A stretch of 5,735 bases of DNA from an uncultured Oscillospiraceae bacterium (lineage in GTDB: Bacteria; Bacillota; Clostridia; Oscillospirales; Acutalibacteraceae): assembly GCA_900552925.1 (NCBI GenBank), contig USBH01000113.1, positions 1-5,735 of the forward strand, read 5' to 3'. The position numbers and the translations under genes are program-made. The notes beneath the pieces were generated by a model, which ran no database searches, was not told the origin of the DNA, and saw only the letters and a program-made list of their open reading frames with translations. Position 1 is the first letter of the stretch, and each line of letters starts with the position of its first letter. Below, one piece after another: positions 1-5,687 of the stretch.

Positions 1-1061
1 GCGGCGAAATGGACATCGGAGACCTGATCCCGAACGAGAGCTGCGTCATCACGCTGACGAACTTCGGCTACGCGAAGCGCCAGACGCTCGACACGTACCA
101 CACGCAGCGCCGCGGCGGGCGCGGCATTTCCGGCATGACCCGCCGCGACGAGGACGTCGTGACCGAGCTGTTTACCGCGAACAGCCACGATTACGTTCTG
201 TTCTTCTCCGACCGCGGGCGCGTCTACCGGCTCAAGTGCTACGAGGTGCCGGAGGGCTCGAGAACGAGCCGCGGCATCAACATCGCCAACCTGCTGCCGC
301 TGCAGCCCGAGGAGAAAATCACCTCGATGATCCGCGTCGAATCGTTCGAGGAGGACCGCTACCTCGTCATGGTCACGAAGAACGCGGTCATCAAGCGCGT
401 CAGCCTCGCGGCGTTCTCGAACGTCCGCAAGAACGGCCTGATCGCGATCGACCTCGCCGAGGACGACGTGCTCAGCTGGGTGCGCATCACGAGCGGGCAG
501 GACGACCTGCTCGTCGCGACGAAGCACGGCAAGGCGATCCGTTTTCATGAGGACGACGTCCGCGAAATGGGCCGGCAGGCCCGCGGCGTCCGCGCGATCC
601 GCCTGATCGGCGACGACGTGGTCGTCGGCATGAGCGTCCTGCGCGAAAACGGCCTTGTGCTCACGGTTTCCGAAACCGGCTACGGCCGCCTTTCCGAGAT
701 CGAGGATTACCGCCTGCAGCGCCGCGGCGGCCAGGGCATCCTGAACTACCACGTCGGCAAGTACGGCGACGTCGCGGCGATCAAGGTGGTCGACCTCGAC
801 GACGACATCATTCTGATTTCCGACGACGGCATCATCATCCGCATCGAGGCGCAGTCCGTGCGCGTCTGCGCGCGCCCGAGCAAGGGCGTCCGCGTGATGA
901 AGCTCGCCGAGGGCAGCCGCGTCATCACGATGGCCCGCGCGCCGCACGACGACGAGGAGGAGATCTCCGCCGTCGAAGACGACGGCACCGCCGAAGAGGG
1001 CATGACGGAGGACGCGTCCGCCGAGGACGAAGCGCCCGAAACCACCACCGAAGAATCCTGA
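1..1061 (+). CDS. gyrA: DNA gyrase subunit A, C-terminal part (5' truncated by window start)
   Basis: This is the C-terminal DNA-wrapping domain of GyrA, the cytoplasmic subunit that with GyrB introduces negative supercoils using ATP. The frame is open from base 3 and ends at TGA 1059-1061. About 350 residues remain of the usual 800-870, so the breakage-reunion domain with the catalytic Tyr lies outside the window. Numbering from the internal Met at base 9, a GyrA box QRRGGRG sits at residues 33-39 (bases 105-125). A related QRRGGQG is at 237-243. The repeated blade pattern (FFSDRGRVYRLK, VLTVSETGYGRLSE, ILISDDGIIIRI) fits the six-bladed beta-pinwheel. The intact GyrA box argues for gyrase rather than topoisomerase IV ParC. 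Residues about 311-350 form an acidic tail with 18 Asp/Glu and no Lys/Arg; such tails tune supercoiling in some gyrases. The Met at base 9 is not a start, because the GyrA-like sequence continues upstream of it. Confidence 0.97.
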   Translation, partial: GEMDIGDLIPNESCVITLTNFGYAKRQTLDTYHTQRRGGRGISGMTRRDEDVVTELFTANSHDYVLFFSDRGRVYRLKCYEVPEGSRTSRGINIANLLPLQPEEKITSMIRVESFEEDRYLVMVTKNAVIKRVSLAAFSNVRKNGLIAIDLAEDDVLSWVRITSGQDDLLVATKHGKAIRFHEDDVREMGRQARGVRAIRLIGDDVVVGMSVLRENGLVLTVSETGYGRLSEIEDYRLQRRGGQGILNYHVGKYGDVAAIKVVDLDDDIILISDDGIIIRIEAQSVRVCARPSKGVRVMKLAEGSRVITMARAPHDDEEEISAVEDDGTAEEGMTEDASAEDEAPETTTEES

Positions 1062-1167
1062 TTCAAAAGTCTGCATTTCTCCGCGCCGCAGTTCCCGGGC
1101 ATGTGGGACGACGTCGCGTGGCACCGCGCGCTGACCGACTGCATCCATCAGAGCCGGGTAAAATAAA

Positions 1168-1203
1168 AAGCGGAGCCGCACAATGAAACGTGCGGCTCCG
1201 CTT
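1168..1203. terminator. Bidirectional rho-independent terminator between gyrA and the ACT-MBL gene
   Basis: A perfect 14-bp inverted repeat (1168-1181 paired with 1190-1203, 8-base loop) lies between two convergent genes. Read on the minus strand it is followed by TTTTTATTTTA, a strong U-tract, so it should efficiently end the ACT-MBL transcript, whose stop is at 1211-1213. Read on the plus strand the tail is only TTGTTTG, so termination of gyrA here is plausible but weaker. This is read directly from sequence; efficiency is inferred. Confidence 0.9.
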
Positions 1204-1210
1204 GTTTGCG

Positions 1211-2656
1211 TTATTCGGCTTTTTTGTCTGTCTGCGGGGCGGGCTCCATCATCGCGCCGTGGCCGCAGCAGTAGGTGTAGACCTGCGGGCTGAATTTTTC
1301 CTGCAGGTCGAGGCGCTCCTCGGTCGCCATCGCAGAGTTCGTGTTCACGCTCGTCAGCAGGTACGGTGCGAGCTTGTTGAACGCCGCCTGCTCCTTGGAA
1401 AATCCGGCGATATTGACGACGATGTCGCCGCTGTAGACAATCCTGTTCTTCTCGTCCACAATCGCGACCTCGCCCTTCGAGTGGCCGCCGTTGCCGGCGT
1501 AGATGTCGAGCTGCAGGCCGTGGAAATCCAGCGGGGCGATGAACGAAATGGGCTGTTTGTCCTTCGGCTCGCCGAGCGCGCGGATAGTGTCCATTTTCGG
1601 CGGACAGTACTTCGAGAGCAGCTTGCTGATCCGGTTGTACGGCGCGGGCAGCTTGTTCTGCTCGCGGAAATTCGGCAGGCTGTTGTTTTCCAGCGCGAAG
1701 TTGAGCCGGCCGTCGTTGCTGACATACACGTCCGGGAACAGGTAGAGCAAACCGCAGTGGTCGATATCCGGGTGCGTCGGGATGATCGCCTTTTCCCTGC
1801 GCTCAAAGTCCGGGAACAGGTCGTGCAGGATCTTGAGCATCTCCTGCGCGTAGCAGGCGAAGCCGCAGTCGATGAAGAGCAGCGCATTGCCCTTTTCCAG
1901 AATGTAGGTGTTGCTGCCGCACGGCGGCTCGATCATGTGCAGCGTCCAGCCGTCCTGCAGCGTGCGGCGGTGGATTTTCGCGCAGAAATTTTCCCCCTTG
2001 AACTGCTTGAGCATCTCCGCAAACCGGCTGATGTAGGAAAACGTGCGGTACGGCGCCTTATCGCGGTCGTCGAGCAGCTGCATGATCAGATTCGAATCGG
2101 CGATCAGCGCGTTCTGCGCGCTTTTGTCGAGGTTTAAAAGCGCGGTGAGCTGGTTTGCGAACGAGATGTAAAACACCGTGTTGTCGAGCATTTTCTGGGT
2201 CTTGTCGTAGTTCAGGACGCGGAGCGAGCACAGCCGCGCGGCCTCGTCGAGGAACCGCTTGATCTTGTCCGGCTCCTTGAAGTGGATGCCGATCTTGAAC
2301 GTCTGGTCCTCGTCGTCGCTGCCCTGCCCGCTGATGTACGGGATGTTGAAATGGTAGCTGTCGATCAGCTCGAGCACCGGCAGCACGGCGCTCGGCACGT
2401 TCGGCAGCTTGAACTCGATCAGAATCGTCTGGCCGGGCGCTGTGTTGTCGGAAATGTAGCCGATGGCCCGGAGCGCTTCGGAGATTTGTTTCAACTGTTC
2501 TTCCGACGCGGACACTTCGATAAAAAGCGTGTGCAAGTCGATGGCGCGGTTATAACTGACGCGCGTGATGTTGCCGCCGGCGACGGCGATAATCCGGCTG
2601 GCTTTCAGAAAAGCGCCGGACTGATCCGGCACATGCGTAATAAAGGTTTTTTTCAT
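1211..2656 (-). CDS. Tandem ACT domains fused to a metallo-beta-lactamase-fold hydrolase, 481 aa
   Basis: Two ACT-like modules (residues about 4-70, with VPDQSGAFLKASRIIAVAGGN, and about 78-150, with a P-x-V-L-x-L-I pattern) precede a helical linker and an MBL-fold domain (about 237-470). Candidate metal ligands are the HPDIDH motif at 295-300, H392 (GGHSKGE), D411 (YSGDIV) and H466 (CCGHG). The usual second His of HxHxDH is Asp297; flavodiiron-type MBL sites carry an acidic Glu there, so a diiron or unusual dimetal site is possible. ACT domains usually bind amino acids or other small ligands, suggesting allosteric control of a hydrolase or oxidoreductase, but substrate and function are unknown. 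I start at ATG 2656-2654: it opens the first ACT strand and has GGAG four bases upstream, whereas the 28-codon extension to 2740 is unlike either domain. It may share the Nudix promoter across a 120-bp gap in which I see no convincing promoter or terminator. Confidence 0.88.
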   Translation of the reverse strand: MKKTFITHVPDQSGAFLKASRIIAVAGGNITRVSYNRAIDLHTLFIEVSASEEQLKQISEALRAIGYISDNTAPGQTILIEFKLPNVPSAVLPVLELIDSYHFNIPYISGQGSDDEDQTFKIGIHFKEPDKIKRFLDEAARLCSLRVLNYDKTQKMLDNTVFYISFANQLTALLNLDKSAQNALIADSNLIMQLLDDRDKAPYRTFSYISRFAEMLKQFKGENFCAKIHRRTLQDGWTLHMIEPPCGSNTYILEKGNALLFIDCGFACYAQEMLKILHDLFPDFERREKAIIPTHPDIDHCGLLYLFPDVYVSNDGRLNFALENNSLPNFREQNKLPAPYNRISKLLSKYCPPKMDTIRALGEPKDKQPISFIAPLDFHGLQLDIYAGNGGHSKGEVAIVDEKNRIVYSGDIVVNIAGFSKEQAAFNKLAPYLLTSVNTNSAMATEERLDLQEKFSPQVYTYCCGHGAMMEPAPQTDKKAE

Positions 2657-2660
2657 CGTG

Positions 2661-2678
2661 CTCCACGCTTTCCTTTCC
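2661..2678 (-). promoter_or_regulatory. Ribosome binding region of the ACT-MBL gene
   Basis: On the minus strand GGAAAGGAAAG (2678-2668) is followed by TGGAG, then CACG and ATG. The GGAG at 2664-2661 has a 4-base spacer. The stronger AAAGGA at 2676-2671 is 14 bases away, unusually far. The pair supports the start at 2656 over the longer frame from 2740. The same GGAAAGGAA string precedes the Nudix gene. Confidence 0.55.
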
Positions 2679-2776
2679 AATACTCTTCCACTGTATACGT
2701 ACCACGTTTTGACCGTTTTATCCTTACGCCGTCGCTGCATTTACGTGGATGTTTTCTACGGCAACATGCCGCGGAC

Positions 2777-3322
2777 TTACAGCTTGCCGGCTTTTACGAG
2801 CGCGGCCGTTTTCAGGATGCCGACCTGCGTTTTGGAATCGGGAATCTCGTTGTTCAGCACCATTTCGACGGCCTTCTTCAGCGGGATGCGCTCCACCTCG
2901 AGAAATTCGTCCTCGTCGAGGTGCATCTCGCCCTTTTCCGAAATGCGGCAGGCCCAGATGCGGATGATCTCGCCGCAGTAGCCCGGGGAGGGGTACAGGT
3001 TGCCGAGAAACGTGTAATGCTCGCCGGCCGTGCCGGTCTCCTCCATCTGCTCGCGCTTCACGGCCTCGAAGGGGTCCTCCCCTTTTTCGAGCTTGCCGGC
3101 CGGCAGCTCGAGCAGCACTTCCTTGTACGGGTAGCGGAACTGCCGCACAAGCAGGATCTCGTCCTTCTCGGTCAGGGCCGCCACGCAGACGCCGCCGTTG
3201 TGGCAGACGACCTCGCGCTTTGCGGTCTTTCCGTTTTCAAGCTCGACCTCGTCGAGCAGGACCTTGATGATGCGGCCCTCGAATTTTGTATCGCTGGAGC
3301 GTGTTTTCTCATACAGCTTCAT
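2777..3322 (-). CDS. Nudix hydrolase, ADP-ribose pyrophosphatase (NudF-like), 181 aa
   Basis: The predicted reaction is ADP-ribose to AMP plus ribose 5-phosphate, Mg-dependent and cytosolic, which clears ADP-ribose left by NAD turnover. The Nudix box spans residues 76-98 (G76, E82, R90-E91, E94-E95, G97) and keeps the catalytic glutamates. Pro113 lies 15 residues past the box, within SPGYCGE, a spacing known to mark ADP-ribose-specific Nudix enzymes. The N-terminal segment (FEGRIIKVLLDEVELENGK) matches the beta-strand swap region of ADPRases, and the length is close to that of Bacillus NudF. One oddity: the two hydrophobic box positions usually seen in RELEEETGY are polar here (Q92 and T98). 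The start at 3322 has GGAAAGGAAG with a 6-base spacer and a near-consensus promoter upstream. The ACT-MBL gene follows on the same strand after 120 bp. Other Nudix substrates, such as sugar nucleotides, remain possible. Confidence 0.93.
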   Translation of the reverse strand: MKLYEKTRSSDTKFEGRIIKVLLDEVELENGKTAKREVVCHNGGVCVAALTEKDEILLVRQFRYPYKEVLLELPAGKLEKGEDPFEAVKREQMEETGTAGEHYTFLGNLYPSPGYCGEIIRIWACRISEKGEMHLDEDEFLEVERIPLKKAVEMVLNNEIPDSKTQVGILKTAALVKAGKL

Positions 3323-3328
3323 ATGCAG

Positions 3329-3338
3329 CTTCCTTTCC
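3329..3338 (-). promoter_or_regulatory. Ribosome binding site of the Nudix gene
   Basis: GGAAAGGAAG on the minus strand, six bases before ATG 3322-3320. It is purine-rich, well spaced and supports this start. A small GC-rich hairpin (3341-3353) lies just upstream in the leader; it may affect translation but is too short to call a riboswitch. Confidence 0.7.
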
Positions 3339-3363
3339 GTGCGGCTCTGCCGCGCCTGATTTT

Positions 3364-3392
3364 ATTATATAAATATTTTTTGAATTCTGCAA
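3364..3392 (-). promoter_or_regulatory. Sigma-A-type promoter of the Nudix gene (and perhaps the ACT-MBL gene)
   Basis: Read on the minus strand, -35 TTGCAG (3392-3387) and a perfect -10 TATAAT (3369-3364) are separated by exactly 17 bases of AT-rich spacer. The expected transcript start is near 3357, giving a leader of about 35 bases. It lies in the one clearly AT-rich stretch of an otherwise GC-rich window. Confidence 0.82.
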
Positions 3393-3410
3393 GGATTTGG
3401 GCCAATTCTC

Positions 3411-3439
3411 TTGCATATTTTGCTTCGATGTGGTAACCT
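3411..3439 (+). promoter_or_regulatory. Possible promoter of the lipoprotein gene
   Basis: TTGCAT (3411-3416), a 17-base spacer and TAACCT (3434-3439) with a TGG extended -10 at 3431-3433. Each hexamer matches the sigma-A consensus at only about half its positions, so support comes from spacing, the TGn extension and the divergent AT-rich location. A CATAAT at 3460-3465 is an alternative -10 without a good -35. Confidence 0.4.
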
Positions 3440-3481
3440 AAATCTGTTCGGTTTACATAATGAAATTTATTCTGTCTGGAG

Positions 3482-3487
3482 AAAGGA
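3482..3487 (+). promoter_or_regulatory. Ribosome binding site of the lipoprotein gene
   Basis: AAAGGA ends seven bases before ATG 3495, with a further GGAG just upstream at 3478-3481. It selects the Met that opens a typical lipoprotein signal peptide over the in-frame upstream TTG at 3411. Confidence 0.75.
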
Positions 3488-3494
3488 TTTGCAT

Positions 3495-4154
3495 ATGAAA
3501 AATTCGGTTATCAAAAAGTGGATCTGCATGGTATGCGGCGCCGCCGTGATTTTCAGCCTGGCGGCCTGTTCACAGACGTCGTCCTCGGCGGAGCCGACGC
3601 CCGCGCCGGAGGTCACGGCGGCGCCCGAGGTCACGCCCGCGCCCGAAGGCGCCGATGCGGAAGCGACGCCTGCGCCCGAGGGAGAAGGCGAGTCGGGCAC
3701 GCCGACGCCCGCGCCGGAGGGGGACGAAAGCGCCGACACGCACACGAGCGTTCTGCCCGCGCCCGAAAGCGGCAGCGAGGAATTCCGCAAGGCTTTTGAG
3801 GAGAACCCGATCGACGCGCAGTACGCCGCGGATCTGGAGCTTGCGTCGTCCGTAGCGGCGATCGTCGCGGCGAGCAACACGGCTTCCGAGAGCTGGCAGG
3901 AGCAGATCGACTCGGTCTACACGCAGATTCTGGAGCGCGGCGACGACGAGACGGTCGAGCAGGTCAAGGAGGAGCAGTCGCACTGGGTCAACGAGCAGAG
4001 CGACGCGCTGCAGGAGATCCGCAATGCGGTCAGCGAGGACGACTCGATGGCCGCCGTCACGGTCGCGGAGAACATCATGCTCTACTACCGCACCCGCGCG
4101 ATCGACCTGTGCGCCGTGCTGTACGAGATCGACGGCCAGCTTGTGTTCGGCTGA
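3495..4154 (+). CDS. LprI/DUF1311-like surface lipoprotein with P/E-rich linker, 219 aa
   Basis: The signal peptide has a basic start (MKNSVIKKW), a hydrophobic core and the lipobox LAAC with Cys25 as the acylation site, so the mature protein should be anchored to the outer face of the membrane. Residues about 33-92 are a disordered linker with six copies of a PAPE-like unit (TPAPEV, TAAPEV, TPAPEG and others), probably a spacer through the cell wall. Residues about 127-215 are helical, with W134, Y142, EEQSHW (159-164) and YYRTRAIDLCAVL (197-209). That layout (W..Qid.vY..iL, then eQ..W, then a final R-rich helix) resembles the LprI/DUF1311 lysozyme-inhibitor domain. Unlike many members it keeps only one Cys after the lipidated one (Cys206), so no intramolecular disulfide is possible. 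Lipoprotein status is firm, the domain call is moderate, and lysozyme inhibition is not shown. A Cys-rich mini-ORF starts two bases after its TGA. Confidence 0.88.
   Translation: MKNSVIKKWICMVCGAAVIFSLAACSQTSSSAEPTPAPEVTAAPEVTPAPEGADAEATPAPEGEGESGTPTPAPEGDESADTHTSVLPAPESGSEEFRKAFEENPIDAQYAADLELASSVAAIVAASNTASESWQEQIDSVYTQILERGDDETVEQVKEEQSHWVNEQSDALQEIRNAVSEDDSMAAVTVAENIMLYYRTRAIDLCAVLYEIDGQLVFG
3597..3770 (+). repeat. Degenerate six-codon PAPE repeats in the lipoprotein linker
   Basis: Six copies of a six-residue unit [TL]-[PA]-A-P-E-[VGS] occur at lipoprotein residues 35-40, 41-46, 47-52, 58-63, 71-76 and 87-92. At DNA level a 20-bp exact direct repeat occurs at 3593-3612 and 3701-3720, with degenerate copies between. 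Such a tract can expand or contract by slippage or recombination, changing spacer length in frame. Confidence 0.85.
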
Positions 4155-4156
4155 GG

Positions 4157-4252
4157 ATGCGGCTCATCTGCGCCGTCTGCCCGAAGTGCGGCTATGTGGA
4201 GCTGCAGCTTGCCGATATTTCCAACGCGCAGGTACAGAAAAAGCTCAAATAA
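4157..4252 (+). CDS. Candidate 31-aa Cys-rich (zinc-ribbon-like) mini-protein
   Basis: An ATG two bases after the lipoprotein stop (TGAGGATG) opens a 31-codon frame ending at TAA 4250-4252, just before a terminator. The peptide has Cys at 5, 8 and 11 in the knuckle-like run ICAVCPKCGYVEL, followed by a polar helix-like tail ending QKKLK. CPKCGY is typical of zinc-ribbon knuckles, but a second pair of ligands is absent, so metal binding would need a partner, a dimer, or use of Cys5. About three quarters of its codons end in G or C, as in the neighbouring genes, supporting real coding. GAGG directly abuts the ATG, too close for an ideal Shine-Dalgarno, so translation would probably rely on coupling to the lipoprotein's termination. 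It could also be the remnant 3' end of a longer zinc-ribbon gene. Function unknown. Confidence 0.5.
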   Translation: MRLICAVCPKCGYVELQLADISNAQVQKKLK

Positions 4253-4269
4253 ACGGCTGAATAAAAAAA

Positions 4270-4298
4270 GCGGGCGTCTCCTTTTCGGGGACGCCCGC
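4270..4298. terminator. Rho-independent terminator between the lipoprotein unit and the isomerase
   Basis: A 12-bp stem (4270-4281 with 4287-4298, one T-G wobble in the plus-strand RNA, loop TTTTC). On the minus strand it is followed by seven U residues (A-run 4263-4269), so it is a strong terminator for the isomerase, whose stop is at 4316-4314. On the plus strand the tail is AATGTTATTTT, a weaker U-tract, but it could end the lipoprotein/mini-ORF transcript. Confidence 0.92.
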
Positions 4299-4313
4299 AA
4301 TGTTATTTTCAGC

Positions 4314-5687
4314 TTACTTGTTGAACGGATTCTCCGTCGGGTACGGCAGGGACTTCGGCTGGTTGTAGCCGATGTCGGTGACGCCGAGATACTTGAAGAC
4401 CTCGAAGAGCGCCTTGCCGAAGTGGCCGAACGCGACCGCGCCGTGGTGCGGGTAGTTCTTCTCGATCAGCACGTGGCGGTAGAAGCGGCCCATCTCCGGA
4501 ATCGCGAAGACGCCGATGGAGCCGAAGGACTTCGTCGGGACGTTCAGGACCTCGCCCTCCGCGACGTACGCGCGAAGCTGCGTATCGGCCGTGCTCTGCA
4601 GGCGGAAGAACGTGATGTCGCCCGGCATGATGTCGCCCTCGAGCGTGCCCTGCGTGACTTCCTCAGGCAGGTTGCGCGCCATGATCTTCTGGTACTTCAT
4701 CGAGCAGAACGCGAGCTTCTTCGAGCAGGTGTTGCCGCAGTGGAAGCCCATGAAGGTATCCTTGTGCGTGTACGGGGTCTTGTCCTTGATTTCCGCGTTG
4801 AACATGTCCGCCGGCACCGTGTTGTTGATGTCGAGCAGCGTGACCGCATCGAGGCTGACGCAGGTGCCGATGAACTCGGAGAGCGCGCCGTAGATGTCGA
4901 CCTCGCAGGAAACCGGGATGCCCATGCCGGTCAGGCGGCTGTTGACGTAGCACGGAACAAAGCCGAACTGCGTCTGGAACGCCGGCCAGCACTTGCCCGC
5001 GATCGCGACGTACTCGCGGTAGCCGCGGTGCTCCTCGACCCAGTCGAGCAGCGTGATCTCATACTGCGCGAGCTTCGGCAGGATCTCGGGCTTCATGTTG
5101 CCCTGGCCGAGCTCCTTCTCCATGTCGGCGACGACCTTCGGGATGCGCGGGTCGTCCGCATGCTTGTTGAACGCTTCGAACAGGTCGAGCTCGGAGTTCT
5201 CCTCGATCTCGACGCCGAGGTCGTAAAGCGGCTTGATCGGCGCGTTGCAGGCGAGGAAGTTCAGCGGGCGCGGGCCGAAGCTGATGATCTTCAGGCTCTT
5301 GAGGCCGACGATCGTGCGCGCGATCGGAACGAACTCGTGGATCATGTCCGCGCACTCTTCCGCCGTGCCGACCGGGTACTCCGGAATGTACGCCTTCACG
5401 CCGCGCAGCTTCAGGTTGTAGCTCGCGTTGAGCATGCCGCAGTACGCGTCGCCTCTGCCGTCCATCAGGTCTTCTGCGGATTCCTCCGCCGCCGCGACGA
5501 ACATGACCGGGCCGTCGAAATGCTTGGCGAGCAGCGTCTCGGAGATTTCCGGGCCGAAGTTGCCGAGGTAAACGACGAGCGCGTTGCAGCCGGCGTTCTT
5601 GACATCCTCGAGCGCCTGAACCATGTGGATCTCGCTCTCGACGATGCAGACCGGACATTCATAGATTTCCGTGGTGCCGTACTTTTC
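4314..5687 (-). CDS. L-fucose/L-arabinose isomerase-like protein (COG2407-type), N terminus missing
   Basis: A cytosolic aldose-ketose isomerase of the L-fucose isomerase-like superfamily, usually Mn-dependent. 457 native residues remain (numbered from Glu at 5687-5685), ending at TAA 4316-4314. Probably a few tens of N-terminal residues and the start codon are lost at the contig end; the longer apparent frame to 5702 begins in adapter sequence. Candidate metal ligands are E262 (SCEVDIYG) and D286 (LLDINN); their 24-residue spacing equals that of E337 and D361 in E. coli FucI. The third ligand is probably a His in NYPHHGAVAFGHFG (H414, H415 or H422). Other family-like segments are FGPRPLNF (137-144) and FHCGNTCSKKL (315-325). 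The true substrate cannot be fixed: L-fucose, L-arabinose and, in related gut Firmicute enzymes, sulfoquinovose are all candidates. No kinase, aldolase or transporter is visible beside it. Its promoter is outside the window. Confidence 0.88.
   Translation of the reverse strand, partial: EKYGTTEIYECPVCIVESEIHMVQALEDVKNAGCNALVVYLGNFGPEISETLLAKHFDGPVMFVAAAEESAEDLMDGRGDAYCGMLNASYNLKLRGVKAYIPEYPVGTAEECADMIHEFVPIARTIVGLKSLKIISFGPRPLNFLACNAPIKPLYDLGVEIEENSELDLFEAFNKHADDPRIPKVVADMEKELGQGNMKPEILPKLAQYEITLLDWVEEHRGYREYVAIAGKCWPAFQTQFGFVPCYVNSRLTGMGIPVSCEVDIYGALSEFIGTCVSLDAVTLLDINNTVPADMFNAEIKDKTPYTHKDTFMGFHCGNTCSKKLAFCSMKYQKIMARNLPEEVTQGTLEGDIMPGDITFFRLQSTADTQLRAYVAEGEVLNVPTKSFGSIGVFAIPEMGRFYRHVLIEKNYPHHGAVAFGHFGKALFEVFKYLGVTDIGYNQPKSLPYPTENPFNK

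Noticed and set aside
1190..2137. A 315-codon plus-strand open frame antisense to the ACT-MBL gene
   Set aside because: It lies inside the terminator and opposite a gene with clear domains. The translation is a low-complexity R/V/L/A-rich shadow expected from GC-rich codon usage.
2657..2740. 28-codon N-terminal extension of the ACT-MBL protein from an upstream ATG
   Set aside because: The extension is basic, resembles no domain, covers the likely ribosome binding region, and the ACT fold starts exactly at the Met at 2656.
2657..2776. Possible promoter in the Nudix/ACT-MBL spacer (TATACA-like box near a GTATAC palindrome)
   Set aside because: No acceptable -35 lies 16-18 bases upstream. A 5-bp hairpin just after the Nudix stop lacks a U-tract, so I call neither promoter nor terminator.
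3341..3353. GC-rich hairpin in the Nudix leader as a riboswitch or attenuator
   Set aside because: The stem is only 5 bp with a 3-base loop, and a leader of about 35 bases is too short for a known riboswitch.
2282..3436. A 384-codon plus-strand frame spanning the Nudix gene and the intergenic regions
   Set aside because: It runs antisense through both firm minus-strand genes and their promoter and matches no family; it is a GC-driven shadow.
3411..3494. N-terminal extension of the lipoprotein from TTG 3411
   Set aside because: It would bury the signal peptide behind 28 residues and overlap the promoter and the good ribosome binding site.
3570..3983. Arg-rich minus-strand frames opposite the lipoprotein linker
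   Set aside because: They are repetitive RRGRR/AGVGS translations of the PAPE repeat in antisense, with no start signal.
4024..4260. 78-codon plus-strand frame overlapping the lipoprotein end and the mini-ORF
   Set aside because: Its R/S/T/A-rich translation is an out-of-frame reading of the lipoprotein; the Cys-rich frame at 4157 has better codon composition and context.
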